From positions 1 through 64,000 of the forward strand of contig NZ_JAUYZI010000024.1 in assembly GCF_030700245.1 (NCBI RefSeq): 64,000 bases of DNA. Reading direction: 5' to 3'. The notes under the pieces are model-generated. The model made no database searches and had not been told where the DNA came from. It saw nothing but the letters and a program-made list of their open reading frames with translations. Origin of the DNA: Methylobacterium amylolyticum (GTDB lineage Bacteria > Pseudomonadota > Alphaproteobacteria > Rhizobiales > Beijerinckiaceae). Position numbers and translations under genes: made by a program. Within the stretch, counting starts at the first letter, position 1; each line of letters begins with the position of its first letter. Positions 42,122 through 50,309 of the stretch are shown here, in pieces.

Positions 42122-42553
42122 TCAGGCCGGCCGCGGAATCGGCCGCGGGCGCCCGGCATCGTCGATGGCGACGAAGGTGAAGGTCGCCTGCGTCACCCGC
42201 TCGCGGATCTGCGTCTGGAAGCGGCGGGCCCAGGCCTCGACCTCGATCTTCATCGAGGTGCGGCCGACATGGGAGACGCGGGTGTAGACGCAGAGCACGT
42301 CGCCGACGCGCACCGGACGGATGAAGGTCATGGCGTCGAGGGCGACCGTCACCACCCGGCCCTGCGACTGCTCGACCCCGGCGATGCCGCCGGCCTGATC
42401 CATCTGCGACAGCACCCAGCCGCCGAAGATGTCGCCGTTCGCGTTGGTGTCGGCGGGCATGGCGATGGTGCGGACCGTCAGGTCGCCCCGCGGCTGGGCC
42501 GCCAAGTCCTGTGTCGCCACGTCCTGTGTCGCCACGTCCTGTGTCGCGTCCAT
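42122..42553 (-). CDS. yciA: Acyl-CoA thioesterase, YciA type
   Basis: A hotdog-fold thioesterase of 143 residues that hydrolyses acyl-CoAs of varied length. The fold signature is TIAMPADTNANGDIFGGWVL-SQMDQAGGIAG (the Asp of PADTNANGDIFGG is catalytic), followed by VTVALDAMTFIRPVRVGDVL and SMKIEVEAWARR. The C-terminus FTFVAIDDAGRPRPIP is typical. The N-terminal 17 residues consist of a threefold repeated VATQD unit not found in the family. It is divergent from the GGDEF gene. Confidence 0.92.
   Translation of the reverse strand: MDATQDVATQDVATQDLAAQPRGDLTVRTIAMPADTNANGDIFGGWVLSQMDQAGGIAGVEQSQGRVVTVALDAMTFIRPVRVGDVLCVYTRVSHVGRTSMKIEVEAWARRFQTQIRERVTQATFTFVAIDDAGRPRPIPRPA
42506..42550 (-). repeat. 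Three tandem 15-bp repeats inside the yciA 5' end
   Basis: The unit GTCCTGTGTCGCCAC occurs at 42506-42520 and 42521-42535 exactly and at 42536-42550 with two changes. Being 15 bp, the repeats stay in frame and code for a VATQD repeat at the protein N-terminus. Confidence 0.9.
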
Positions 42554-42763
42554 GGCGTCCTCTCCCCCGCGCGGATGATGCCCGATTCGTCGGAGCCCGT
42601 CAGCGGGACGGTGCGCAGTTTCCGCGCCGGCGATCGCACACAGAAATTCGGTTCCGGACGGCGCGCGGCGCGCAAGTCCGTAAAACTGGGCGATCGATCG
42701 CAATCTGACGTTTACAAGAGGCGTCGAGACTGGGAGCGTCGAAGCCTGGACGGTCCCCGTATC

Positions 42764-43924
42764 ATGCCCGTCTCGCCTGTTCCCGGCGGGCCCTACACGC
42801 CCCCGCGCTGGCCGGTCATCCGCTGGCTGACCGCGCCCGCCAGCGCGGTCCCCGCCGACATCCGTGCCCGGCTCCTGACCGGCTTCTTCGAATCCGTGGT
42901 GCCCCTGATCAGCGGGGGATTGGCCAGCCTGTCGGTGAACGCGGCGGCGGCGTTCCGCCACCCCGAGCCGCTGTTCATGGCCCTGCTGGTCCTCGATGCG
43001 CTCCTGTTCGGCATCCGGACGACGCTGATGGCCCGGAGCCGCCGCGCCGCGGCGGCCGGCCTGCGGACGCCGACCGACCTGTTCTTCGCCAGCAACCTCG
43101 TCTGGACCGGGCTGGTGGGCGCGTGGACCTTCGCCTGCTTCGCGAGCGGCGACCACCTCCTGCAGGTGATCGCGCCCCTCACGATGATGGGCATCCTGAC
43201 CGGGATCGTGACGCGCAACAACGCAGCCCCGCGGCTCACCATCCTGCAGGTCGCCCTCTGCATCGGGCCGCTGGCGCTCGCGATGCTGCTCACCGGCGAC
43301 CCGTGGCTCCTGGTGGTGGTCGCCCAGGCCCCGCTCCTGATGGTCTCGGTGGTGAGCACCGTGTACCGGCTCAACCGCGGATACCTCGCCGTCGCGGTCG
43401 CGCAGCGCGAGAGCGAGCAGCGGGCGGCCACCGACGCGCTCACCGGCCTGCGGAACCGGTCGGGCCTGATGGCCGCCCTGTCCCGCGCCCTGCGGCGGCC
43501 GGAGGACCGGCTCGCCCTTCTGTATCTCGACCTCGACGGCTTCAAGGCGGTCAACGACCGGCTCGGCCACGCCGCCGGCGACCGACTGTTGCGGGAGGCG
43601 GCGGCGCGCGCCAGCGCCCTGATCGCCGACGACGGCGTCGCGGCCCGGCTCGGCGGCGACGAGTTCGTGATCCTGGCGCCCGGCCGGGACGCGGCGGAGG
43701 CCGTCCTGCTGGCCGAGGCGGTGATCGCCGCCGTGGGCAGACCCTACGATCTCGGCGTCGAGGTGCGGGTGGGCACGAGCATCGGCATCGCGCTCGCCGC
43801 GCCGCGCACGGCGCCGGAGATCCTGATCGCCCGCGCGGACGCGGCCCTCTACCGCGCCAAGGCGGCCGGCAAGGGCCGCTGGTGGCTGGCCGACGCGCCG
43901 GAGCCCGCCCGCCGGGCGGCCTGA
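42764..43924 (+). CDS. Membrane-bound GGDEF diguanylate cyclase
   Basis: A 386-residue protein. After about 45 residues there are five to six hydrophobic segments (SGGLASLSVNAAAA, LFMALLVLDALLFGI, DLFFASNLVWTGLVGAWTF, LQVIAPLTMMGILTGIV, VALCIGPLALAMLLTG), then a GGDEF domain (about 220-376). The catalytic motif is RLGGDEFVIL, with LYLDLDGFKAVNDRLGHAAGD upstream; the inhibitory RxxD five residues ahead of it is not obvious. It should make cyclic di-GMP at the inner membrane. The ATG at 42764 is used; the long open frame to the left is antisense to yciA. Confidence 0.9.
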   Translation: MPVSPVPGGPYTPPRWPVIRWLTAPASAVPADIRARLLTGFFESVVPLISGGLASLSVNAAAAFRHPEPLFMALLVLDALLFGIRTTLMARSRRAAAAGLRTPTDLFFASNLVWTGLVGAWTFACFASGDHLLQVIAPLTMMGILTGIVTRNNAAPRLTILQVALCIGPLALAMLLTGDPWLLVVVAQAPLLMVSVVSTVYRLNRGYLAVAVAQRESEQRAATDALTGLRNRSGLMAALSRALRRPEDRLALLYLDLDGFKAVNDRLGHAAGDRLLREAAARASALIADDGVAARLGGDEFVILAPGRDAAEAVLLAEAVIAAVGRPYDLGVEVRVGTSIGIALAAPRTAPEILIARADAALYRAKAAGKGRWWLADAPEPARRAA

Positions 43925-44027
43925 GCCGCCGAATCCGCTCGATCAATTCGGGGTGGCGGATCCGGGCCTCGCTCGGGCGCCGCGCGGTCTCGGCCGAGAT
44001 GCGCACCGCGATCGGGCGGTGACCGGA

Positions 44028-44168
44028 TCAGGGCATCAGGCCGGCGAACTTCAGCCCCGCCGCCAGCAGGATCGCGAGCCCGGACAGGATGCACTCGAAT
44101 GGGATCGACCGCCAGAGATCGGGCGCGGCGGCCTCGTCGCGCGCGCGGCTGGACGCACTCTCGTTCAT
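44028..44168 (-). CDS. Very small membrane protein
   Basis: A 46-residue frame starting at ATG 44168 with AGGA eight bases upstream. A charged N-terminal half (NESASSRARDEAAAPDLWRS) is followed by one hydrophobic span, FECILSGLAILLAAGLKFAG. Small single-span proteins of this kind are common but I do not recognise this one. It converges with the GGDEF gene. Confidence 0.45.
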   Translation of the reverse strand: MNESASSRARDEAAAPDLWRSIPFECILSGLAILLAAGLKFAGLMP

Positions 44169-44327
44169 GGCGGCGGTCCTGGGCATCCTCCCGGGCAGCC
44201 GGATCTGTCGCCGGCCGTCCCAGGGTTGCACGATACCGCAGATCCTCCGTCCGCGCATCCCGCGAACCGCGCCTCGAACCGCGCGTCGCGGGAACGCGCC
44301 GCCTCCACCTCGGGGCGGCCGGCACAC

Positions 44328-44393
44328 AAAAAAACCGGCGGCCCGTGGGGACCGCCGGGATTTGGCGGGCGTCCCGGCCGAGCCGGGACGCCC
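44328..44393 (-). terminator. Terminator of the Tyr/Arg-rich protein gene, with a second hairpin
   Basis: On the minus strand a stem joins 44352-44358 to 44335-44341 (CCGGCGG/CCGCCGG with inner pairs) and is followed by seven T residues. Just before it, a perfect 12-bp stem (44367-44378 with 44382-44393, 3-nt loop) lies within 10 bp of the upstream gene's stop. Both belong to the 3' end of the gene at 44403-44669. Confidence 0.75.
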
Positions 44394-44402
44394 ATGGGGC
44401 GC

Positions 44403-44669
44403 TCAGTAGTAGAAGCGGCGGCCGTAATAGGGCCGGCGCCAGTAGGGACGCGGGCCGTAGAAGGGACGCCGGTAGTAGGGCCGGCGCCAGTAGGGGCGCG
44501 GGCCGTAGAAGCGCCGCCGGTAGTAGTACTGCGCCTTCTCGGCGGTCGCCGGGGCGGCCTCGGCCGGCAGGGCGATGCCCGGACCGACGGGGGCGGCCGT
44601 CGCCCCCTGCGGCGCGGCGGCCGCGAAGCCCAGCGCCAGCAGGGCGGCCAGCAGGAATTTCCTCAACAC
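44403..44669 (-). CDS. Exported Tyr/Arg/Pro-rich repeat protein
   Basis: An 88-residue protein starting at GTG 44669, with GAGGGAG upstream. A signal peptide (LRKFLLAALLALGFAAAAPQ, cleaved near GATAA) is followed by a short Ala/Pro stretch. The mature C-terminus is built from Tyr, Arg and Pro in repeats of the unit YGPRPYWRRPYY, present twice and followed by degenerate copies up to GRRFYY. Proteins with YRR/YGP repeats occur widely in Methylobacterium and Bradyrhizobium. Roles in the periplasm or envelope are assumed, not known. Confidence 0.7.
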   Translation of the reverse strand: MLRKFLLAALLALGFAAAAPQGATAAPVGPGIALPAEAAPATAEKAQYYYRRRFYGPRPYWRRPYYRRPFYGPRPYWRRPYYGRRFYY

Positions 44670-44815
44670 GCTCTCGACTCCCTCTCGACGTGTCCTCGTA
44701 GGCCGGGTTGCGGCGGCACCCCGCGGCTGGACCCGGTCGCGATGAACGCGTGGAGAGGGTGGAGCGTTGCAGGCCCGCGGCGATTGCGGAAGACTGCGTA
44801 GTGCGCGGAGGCGGC

Positions 44816-45001
44816 TCAGGCGATCTGCGCGGTCATGTCGATGACCCGGGCCTCCGTGCTCTGCCGCACCAGCGCGATGCCGTGCTCGCAATCCTCGCGG
44901 CGGGCGTAGCCCTCGCCGGACTCGGCCACCACCTCGCCGTTGCGGGCGCGCAGGCGCCAGCGCCACTGCCCGCCCGCGTCCCGGTAGAGTTCGAAGCGCA
45001 T
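44816..45001 (-). CDS. DUF1508 (YegP-type) small protein
   Basis: A 61-residue protein with one copy of the DUF1508 unit: FELYRDAGGQWRWRLRARNG-EVVAESGEGYARREDCEHGI. The F-x-LY-D-xG-W-RWRL-A-NG pattern and the Y-R---C ending are the family signature. Family members such as E. coli YegP carry two copies, this one only one. Function is unknown. It lies between the repeat protein gene and the helicase gene, all on the minus strand. Confidence 0.8.
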   Translation of the reverse strand: MRFELYRDAGGQWRWRLRARNGEVVAESGEGYARREDCEHGIALVRQSTEARVIDMTAQIA

Positions 45002-45237
45002 CGTCCATCTCCCGTCTCGACAGATCCCGCGGCCTGCGGGCCCCCGGACACCCGGGCGGGAGATAGGGTGCCACCGGGGGCGCCGGAAGACGCCGCGGGA
45101 TCGGGAGGTCGGCCGGCGATGCCGGGCACGCCGTGCTGGCGGTTCCCGAACATGGGACGCCGCGGCGGGCGCCTGCGGGCGTCCGTCGGATGCGACGTCC
45201 GGACCCTGCCAGGACGTCGCCGGGCCGTTCCGGGCCA

Positions 45238-46947
45238 TCAGGTGCGGGGCGCCCGCTCCAGCCACGCGATGTTGCGCCCCTCGCTGCCGCGTCCGCGCTC
45301 GTCCGGACGACGGCCGCGGCCGTCGCGCGCGGGCTGCTGCGCCCCGCGCCCGCCGGAGGGGCGCTCGCCGTGGCGCTCACCCTGAGGACGGGCATCGCGC
45401 CCGTGGTGCGGGCTCGGCCCCCGGCCGTCGCCGCCGCGCACGGGGCGCGGCGTGCCGTGTCCCGGCCCTTGTCCTTGCCCGTGACCTTGTCCTTGCCCAT
45501 GACCCTGTGACGACCGTTGCGGCTGGCCGCCGGCGGGGCGCGCCTCACCCGGACGGCTCCCTTGCGGACGGCTCCCTTGCGGACGGCCCTGGCCCGGCCT
45601 GGCGCCGCGCCCGGGCTGGGCGCCGCGGCGCGGCTGCTGCGGCCGCTCCGGCCGGCGCGCCTCCTCGCGGGCGATGTCGGCCGCCTCCTGGCGCGAGGGC
45701 GGGGCGAAGCCCTCGGGGAAGCCCGCCACCGGCACGCTCTGCCGGGTGAGCCGCTCGATGTCGCGCAGGTAGGCCCGCTCCTCGTCGTTGCAGAACGAGA
45801 TCGCGAGGCCCGCCGCCCCGGCCCGCGCCGTGCGGCCGATGCGGTGGACGTAGCTCTCCGGCACGTTCGGCAGGTCGAAGTTGACCACGTGGCTCACGCC
45901 CTCGACGTCGATGCCGCGGGCGGCGATGTCGGTGGCCACCAGCACCCGGCAGGCCCCGTCGCGGAACGCCTGGAGCGCCCGCTCGCGCTGGGGCTGCGAC
46001 TTGTTGCCGTGGATCGCCGCGCCGACGATGCCGACCTTGTCGAGGCCGCGCACCACCCGGTCGGCCCCGTGCTTGGTGCGGGTGAAGACCAGCACCCGGT
46101 CGATCGCGGGATCGCGCAGGACGTGGGCGAGCAGCGCCTGCTTGGCGCCGGTGTGGACGAAGATCACCGACTGGTCGACCCGCTCGGCGGTGGTCGCCAC
46201 CGGGGTCACCGCGACCTGGACCGGATCGGTGAGGTACTGGCTGGCGAGCCCGGCGATGTTCTTCGGCATGGTGGCCGAGAAGAACAGGCTCTGGCGCTTG
46301 CCCGGCAGCATCCGCACGATGCGCTTCAGCGCGTGGATGAAGCCGAGGTCGAGCATCTGGTCGGCCTCGTCGAGGACGAGGATCTCGACGCCGTCGAGGG
46401 TCAGCGCGCGGCGGTCGACGAGGTCGATCAGCCGGCCGGGGGTGGCGACGAGGATGTCGACGCCCGGCGCCAGCGCCCGCTCCTGGCGGCCGATGGTGAC
46501 GCCGCCGAACACGACGGTGTTGGTGTAGGGCAGGTGGCGGCCGTAATCGGAGAATGATTCGGCGATCTGGTTGGCGAGCTCGCGGGTCGGCGAGAGCACC
46601 AGCACCCGGCAGCCGCGGCGCGGCGGCCGGCGGTCCTCCAGGCTGAGGCGGTGCAGGATCGGCAGGGCGAAGGCGGCGGTCTTGCCGGTGCCGGTCTGGG
46701 CGATGCCGCAGAGGTCGCGGCCGGCCATGGCCGGCGGGATCGCCTGCGCCTGGATCGGCGTCGGCGCGGTGTAGCCGGCCTCTTGGAGCGCCCGCAGCAC
46801 GGGCTGGGCGAGGCCGAAATCGGTGAACTGGGTCAAGGAGGTGTCCGTGGCAGCAGGACCGGCCGGGCGCTCGTGTGGCGGCGCGGGAAAGGGGGCGGTC
46901 CGTTGGCAGGGGGCAGCCCGCGTGATGGGGCGGCCGGGTGCATGCAC
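45238..46947 (-). CDS. rhlE: DEAD-box RNA helicase, RhlE type
   Basis: A 569-residue ATP-dependent RNA helicase that remodels RNA in cold shock, rRNA assembly or mRNA decay. The motifs are complete: Q motif [19 protein letters not shown], motif I AQTGTGKT (83-90), Ia PTRELA, II DEAD (193-196), III SAT (224-226), and [12 protein letters not shown]. The tail from about residue 435 is disordered, rich in Arg, Gly, Gln and Pro, with repeats such as [10 protein letters not shown] and [11 protein letters not shown], a likely RNA-binding tail. The GTG at 46947 gives the longest frame, but a TTG at the Leu before TQFTDFG is also possible because neither has a clear Shine-Dalgarno. Confidence 0.92.
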   Translation of the reverse strand: MHAPGRPITRAAPCQRTAPFPAPPHERPAGPAATDTSLTQFTDFGLAQPVLRALQEAGYTAPTPIQAQAIPPAMAGRDLCGIAQTGTGKTAAFALPILHRLSLEDRRPPRRGCRVLVLSPTRELANQIAESFSDYGRHLPYTNTVVFGGVTIGRQERALAPGVDILVATPGRLIDLVDRRALTLDGVEILVLDEADQMLDLGFIHALKRIVRMLPGKRQSLFFSATMPKNIAGLASQYLTDPVQVAVTPVATTAERVDQSVIFVHTGAKQALLAHVLRDPAIDRVLVFTRTKHGADRVVRGLDKVGIVGAAIHGNKSQPQRERALQAFRDGACRVLVATDIAARGIDVEGVSHVVNFDLPNVPESYVHRIGRTARAGAAGLAISFCNDEERAYLRDIERLTRQSVPVAGFPEGFAPPSRQEAADIAREEARRPERPQQPRRGAQPGRGARPGQGRPQGSRPQGSRPGEARPAGGQPQRSSQGHGQGQGHGQGQGPGHGTPRPVRGGDGRGPSPHHGRDARPQGERHGERPSGGRGAQQPARDGRGRRPDERGRGSEGRNIAWLERAPRT

Positions 46948-47519
46948 GTTATAAAGAGGGGGGCCGGACCGCGCCTTGGGCGCCCCGGTCCGTCACGCAG
47001 CCCCCTCAGGCGGCCCCGTGTGTCGGCCGCTGACGCTGCGATGCCGATATGCGGTTGTGCGGTTGCGAAGTCAACGGCGGACACGCCCGAATCGCCGGGA
47101 TGGTAGGGCTGCGGGATCGGGGCTCGCGACAGTGGGGGATCACTTACAGGTTAAGGGCGGAGGCGTCTGGGACTGCCGGACGAGGGTGAGGGTTTCCCAG
47201 TTGTCCGGGTCGATCACCCGCCCGCGCCGGCGCGGGTCGGTCAGGGCCGAGACGTGCTCGCGGAGCGACAGGGAGGAGAACACGGGCAGCTCACCCAACG
47301 GCAAGCCGCCGGAATCACGCAGCGCCCGCGAGCCGATGCCCCGTCACGCGGAAGCGATTGCCCTGCTCGCCAGTCTCCGCTCGCTGGACAGCGGCCCCCT
47401 CCCTCCTGTATGACCCCGACATCGACCAGCCCCAGGCTCGGGAAGCCGGCCGGGGACGCTCACAGGGATTGCATCGGACGGGGGCTCTGCCCCGCGCAAC
47501 CGATGGCCATCCCCGCCGC
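46948..47519. other. Spacer between rhlE and tRNA-Ser
   Basis: It contains no clear gene except a small coding-like fragment on the minus strand at 47140-47283. A TATAAC just upstream of rhlE (46948-46957 on the minus strand) could be a -10 element. Nothing else was recognised. Confidence 0.4.
47140..47283 (-). CDS. Short coding-like fragment, possibly a transposase N-terminus remnant
   Basis: A 47-residue frame from GTG 47283, GC-rich in third codon positions until its last codons, so it looks like real or former coding sequence. It reads SLREHVSALTDPRRRGRVID and then DNWETLTLVRQ. The first part resembles the start of ISAs1-type transposases (LREH-AALPDPRRR), but the match is short and the rest does not fit well. 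Independent small gene or remnant of a lost element are both possible. Confidence 0.35.
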   Translation of the reverse strand: MFSSLSLREHVSALTDPRRRGRVIDPDNWETLTLVRQSQTPPPLTCK

Positions 47520-47609
47520 GGAGAGGTGGCAGAGCGGTTGAATGCACCGCACTCGAAATGCGGCATGCCTGCAAGGGCATCGGGGGTTCGAATCCCCCCC
47601 TCTCCGCCA
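47520..47609 (+). tRNA. trnS: tRNA-Ser (CGA)
   Basis: A 90-nt class II tRNA. The acceptor stem GGAGAGG/CCTCTCC is perfect. The anticodon stem CCGCA/TGCGG encloses the loop CTCGAAA with anticodon CGA at 47554-47556. A long variable arm follows, and the T arm GGGGGTTCGAATCCCCC and the CCA end are encoded. Its 3' end is the probable integration site of the mobile element that follows. Confidence 0.97.
47586..47609 (+). other. Probable attachment site (attL) at the tRNA-Ser 3' end
   Basis: A tyrosine integrase gene begins 110 bp past the end of tRNA-Ser in the same direction. Such integrases commonly recombine at the T arm/acceptor 3' end of tRNA genes and restore them, so the core probably overlaps 47586-47609. 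The partner attR is beyond the right edge, so the core cannot be defined here. Confidence 0.45.
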
Positions 47610-47666
47610 GTTATCAAGTCCAAAAAAGTCAGCATCTGCAACGCGGTAGGGCGCTTCCGTTGACAG

Positions 47667-47712
47667 ATCGTGCACCCCCGGTGCACGATTTCGTCCAACA
47701 AATCGTCCAACA
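47667..47712 (+). promoter_or_regulatory. Inverted and direct repeats before the integrase gene
   Basis: A perfect 10-bp inverted repeat joins ATCGTGCACC (47667-47676) to GGTGCACGAT (47680-47689). It is followed by two direct copies of TCGTCCAACA at 47691-47700 and 47703-47712, ending 6 bp before int. These are good candidates for integrase arm-type sites or an int operator. A TTGACA hexamer at 47660-47665 lies just ahead. Confidence 0.6.
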
Positions 47713-47718
47713 TCTGCG

Positions 47719-49026
47719 ATGCCGGAATTTCTGACAAAGCGCGCCGGGTTCTGGCACTACGCTCGCCGAGTGCCTCTGGCCTACGCCGACCTCGACCCGC
47801 GCGGCGTCATCCGGCAGTCGACCAAGATCCGCGTCGCCGACGACCCGCGCGCCATCCGCGCCCAGCGGGCGGCAGAGCGCATTAACGGCGAGCTGGAGGC
47901 ATTCTGGCGAGCGGCCGGCACCGCTGAGGGCGCTGAGGCAAAGGCGCGCTACGATCGTGCGAGACGGGACGCGCGCCGGCTCGGCTTCCCCTACATCACG
48001 GCTGTCGAGGTCGCGCAGCTCCCGATCGCCGAGATCCTGGCACGATTCGATGTCGTCGCGGCGGCGAAGCCCGATGATCATGCCGTCGAGGCCGCAGCGC
48101 TCGGCACGGTCGAGCCGCCAGCCCTCGACCTCGACGGACTGTTCGACGAGTTCGAAGCGCTGATGAAGCCCTCACTCAAGGGCATGTCCGACGATCAGGT
48201 CCGCCGCTGGCAGAGCCCGAAGAAGCGCGCCATCGCCAACCTCCGCACGGTGATCGGCAACAAGGCGCTCGCCAAGCTGACGCGGGTCGACGCACTCGAT
48301 TTCCAGCGCTGGTGGATCGGCCGGATCGAGGTCGAGGGTGTCGAGATCGAGACAGCCAACAAGGACATCGGGCACCTCAACAAGATGCTCGGAAAGGTCG
48401 AGAACACGCACCGGCTGGGGCTCGGGCCGGTGTTCTCGCAACTGCGGATTGAGGGCGGCCGCACCGGTCAGCGCACGGCATTCGCCCCGGCCTACGTGCA
48501 GAACACGCTCCTGGCCGACGGCGCGCTCGCCATGCTCAACCCCGAGGCTCGTCGCATCCTCTACCTCATCGCTGAGACCGGCCTGCGCCTGTCGGAAGCC
48601 TGCAACCTGACAGCCGAGACCATTCGGCTCGACGACGCGACGCCGCACGTCCAAGTGCGGCCTGACGGCCGGCGGATGAAGACGGAGCAGAGCGAGCGCG
48701 ACATTCCCCTCGTGGGCGTGGCGCTGATGGCGATGCGCGAGCATCCCGAGGGCTTCCCGCGCTACCGGGATCAGGCCGCTGGACTGTCCGCTGCGGTGAA
48801 CAAGACGCTGCGGGAGAATGGTCTGCTACCGAGCGAGGGGCATACCGTCTACTCGCTACGGCACACCTTTGAGGACCGCCTTACCGCGGTCGAGGCACCT
48901 GACAAGATTGCGGCGGCGCTGATGGGCCACAAGTACCGTCGACCTCGCTACGGCGTCGGGCCAAGCCTCGCACAGAAGGCCGAATGGCTTCAGCGGATCG
49001 CATTTAGAATGCCTGGGACGGTGTAA
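47719..49026 (+). CDS. int: Tyrosine-type site-specific integrase
   Basis: A 435-residue phage integrase. An N-terminal arm-binding part (FWHYARRVPLAYADLDPRG) and core-binding domain (about 135-230) precede the catalytic domain. Catalytic residues are R290 (ETGLRLSEAC), R381 and H382 (YSLRHTFEDR), H404 (LMGHKY) and nucleophile Y411 (RPRYGVG). The first His of the usual H-x-x-R is Y378, a common variation in this integrase group. It would recombine the element at the adjacent tRNA-Ser. The ATG at 47719 follows two direct repeats that may be binding sites. Confidence 0.92.
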   Translation: MPEFLTKRAGFWHYARRVPLAYADLDPRGVIRQSTKIRVADDPRAIRAQRAAERINGELEAFWRAAGTAEGAEAKARYDRARRDARRLGFPYITAVEVAQLPIAEILARFDVVAAAKPDDHAVEAAALGTVEPPALDLDGLFDEFEALMKPSLKGMSDDQVRRWQSPKKRAIANLRTVIGNKALAKLTRVDALDFQRWWIGRIEVEGVEIETANKDIGHLNKMLGKVENTHRLGLGPVFSQLRIEGGRTGQRTAFAPAYVQNTLLADGALAMLNPEARRILYLIAETGLRLSEACNLTAETIRLDDATPHVQVRPDGRRMKTEQSERDIPLVGVALMAMREHPEGFPRYRDQAAGLSAAVNKTLRENGLLPSEGHTVYSLRHTFEDRLTAVEAPDKIAAALMGHKYRRPRYGVGPSLAQKAEWLQRIAFRMPGTV

Positions 49027-49082
49027 GCGCAGGGTCAGACCTGTGGTTGTGCGGTCGCGCCCTCTGCCTTTATCTAGAAATC

Positions 49083-49463
49083 ATGCTGCCGTTGAAACCG
49101 CTCACGCAGGCCATGAAGGGCTTGGCGAAATTTGGCCCCGATGGGCTCGTTTTCGCTGTCATCATAATCGGGACATTCGGCGCCATCGCCGCAAAAGCAG
49201 ATCCGATATGGTGTGTGCTCGCTGGCTGCCTTTTCTGTATCCTCTGGCTGGTTCGAAATTTCATCGACGCCCATTTGGACGTGAAACGGAAAATGGCCGC
49301 GCTCCAGATCAAAGCACAGACGCAGGCTCTGAAGCTCACGGAAAAATTCAATCTCAAGCCGGCGATACCGTCACCCGCTCCTTCCCCGGCACCAGCATCA
49401 CCACGGCATAAATCATTGCCTGCGCCTGCCGTGCCCCCGGGAAATTCGCAGCCGGAAAAATGA
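49083..49463 (+). CDS. Small membrane protein of the mobile element
   Basis: A 126-residue protein with two hydrophobic segments back to back (LVFAVIIIGTFGAIAAKA and IWCVLAGCLFCILWLV), an amphipathic basic helix (HLDVKRKMAALQIKAQTQAL) and a Pro/Ala/Ser-rich tail. The start at ATG 49083 is chosen; the frame extends to 49047. Membrane proteins next to int can serve in superinfection exclusion, but nothing here proves that. Confidence 0.6.
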   Translation: MLPLKPLTQAMKGLAKFGPDGLVFAVIIIGTFGAIAAKADPIWCVLAGCLFCILWLVRNFIDAHLDVKRKMAALQIKAQTQALKLTEKFNLKPAIPSPAPSPAPASPRHKSLPAPAVPPGNSQPEK

Positions 49464-49563
49464 CGCGTCGTCTTTCCCCTGCCGTCAACCGTTCCTTCAC
49501 GATGGGCTGGACATCGTCGCACGAAATTGCCAACCCTGGGTTTCCACCATACATGCTCGCATC

Positions 49564-50118
49564 ATGGTGACCGTCATGCAGGGGAATTTTCTCGCCATTG
49601 TCGCGATCGTGGCGGTCTCGCTGCTGATCGCGCGAGAACTCGTGCGCGCAACGATCGAGCTGCGGCACAAGGCCCGGGCGCTCGAAGTCGTTTCATCCGA
49701 CCTTGATGAGTGCTTCAGCGAAACCGATCGGCTGATGTGCGATGAGCGTGTTCCGACCATCCTCAAGCACGTACTGGGTGGCCAGCTCATGTCCCTGGCT
49801 CGCCCCGAGATCGGCGGCCCTCGCATGAGGGCATTCATGCAGCGCGATTTTTCCGAAGAAACTCATGTTGCCGATGAGGATAACCCGATCACGGAGGCGT
49901 TCGAGCAGCTCGCTCGCATCGATCCCAAACTGGCCGACGACTGCCGGATGATTCTGGCGCGCGGATTTTTCGCGCTCATGCTGATGCATGTCGAAGGGTG
50001 GAAGGTCGAGGTTTCTGTGCGCGACGCGGTTCGCAGCCCCTACGGACTGCCGCTCGGGATGGATCGGCTTTTCGGCAACTCCGATATGGGCCCCATCGGG
50101 CCGGCTGCGGCCGTGTAG
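49564..50118 (+). CDS. Membrane-anchored protein of the mobile element, unknown function
   Basis: A 184-residue protein with one N-terminal transmembrane segment (FLAIVAIVAVSLLIARELV) and a mostly helical cytoplasmic part, including SSDLDECFSETDRLMCDERV and ARGFFALMLMHVEGWKVEV. ATG 49564 or the ATG four codons later are equally plausible. It is on the plus strand like int, and its end overlaps the last gene of the leftward operon by 79 bp in convergent fashion. No family recognised. Confidence 0.55.
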   Translation: MVTVMQGNFLAIVAIVAVSLLIARELVRATIELRHKARALEVVSSDLDECFSETDRLMCDERVPTILKHVLGGQLMSLARPEIGGPRMRAFMQRDFSEETHVADEDNPITEAFEQLARIDPKLADDCRMILARGFFALMLMHVEGWKVEVSVRDAVRSPYGLPLGMDRLFGNSDMGPIGPAAAV

Positions 50119-50309
50119 GCATTCAGCAGGCGTCGGGCCCGCTTGACCGGATCGTCTCCTGCCCGCGCCTTCAGCAGCTCGGCCTCCAGACGGTCCATCA
50201 GTGGGACCAGGGCACGTCCGCCCTCATCGCGAGCGACAAGGTAGGCGCATAGGGCCAGCGCGCGCTCGATGCGCTGCGGCGTCACCGGCTCTGGTGCGGG
50301 GCGCTTCAC
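50040..50309 (-). CDS. Small protein at the end of the leftward operon
   Basis: An 89-residue helical protein starting at GTG 50309, overlapping the upstream gene by 4 bp. It has VTPQRIERALALCAYLVARDEGGRALVPL in pieces, then DRLEAELLKARAG and RARRLLNAYTAAAG. Its composition is natural and its overlap supports translation. Function unknown. It is the last gene of the operon and converges with the membrane protein gene at 49564. Confidence 0.65.
   Translation of the reverse strand: MKRPAPEPVTPQRIERALALCAYLVARDEGGRALVPLMDRLEAELLKARAGDDPVKRARRLLNAYTAAAGPMGPISELPKSRSIPSGSP

Noticed and set aside
42506..42550. Three 15-bp repeats considered as a CRISPR fragment
   Set aside because: The units abut with no spacers and lie in frame inside yciA; no CRISPR array or cas gene was found in the window.
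42038..42763. N-terminal extension of the GGDEF protein frame
   Set aside because: It is antisense to the certain yciA gene and lacks protein character; the real start is at 42764 next to the first hydrophobic segments.
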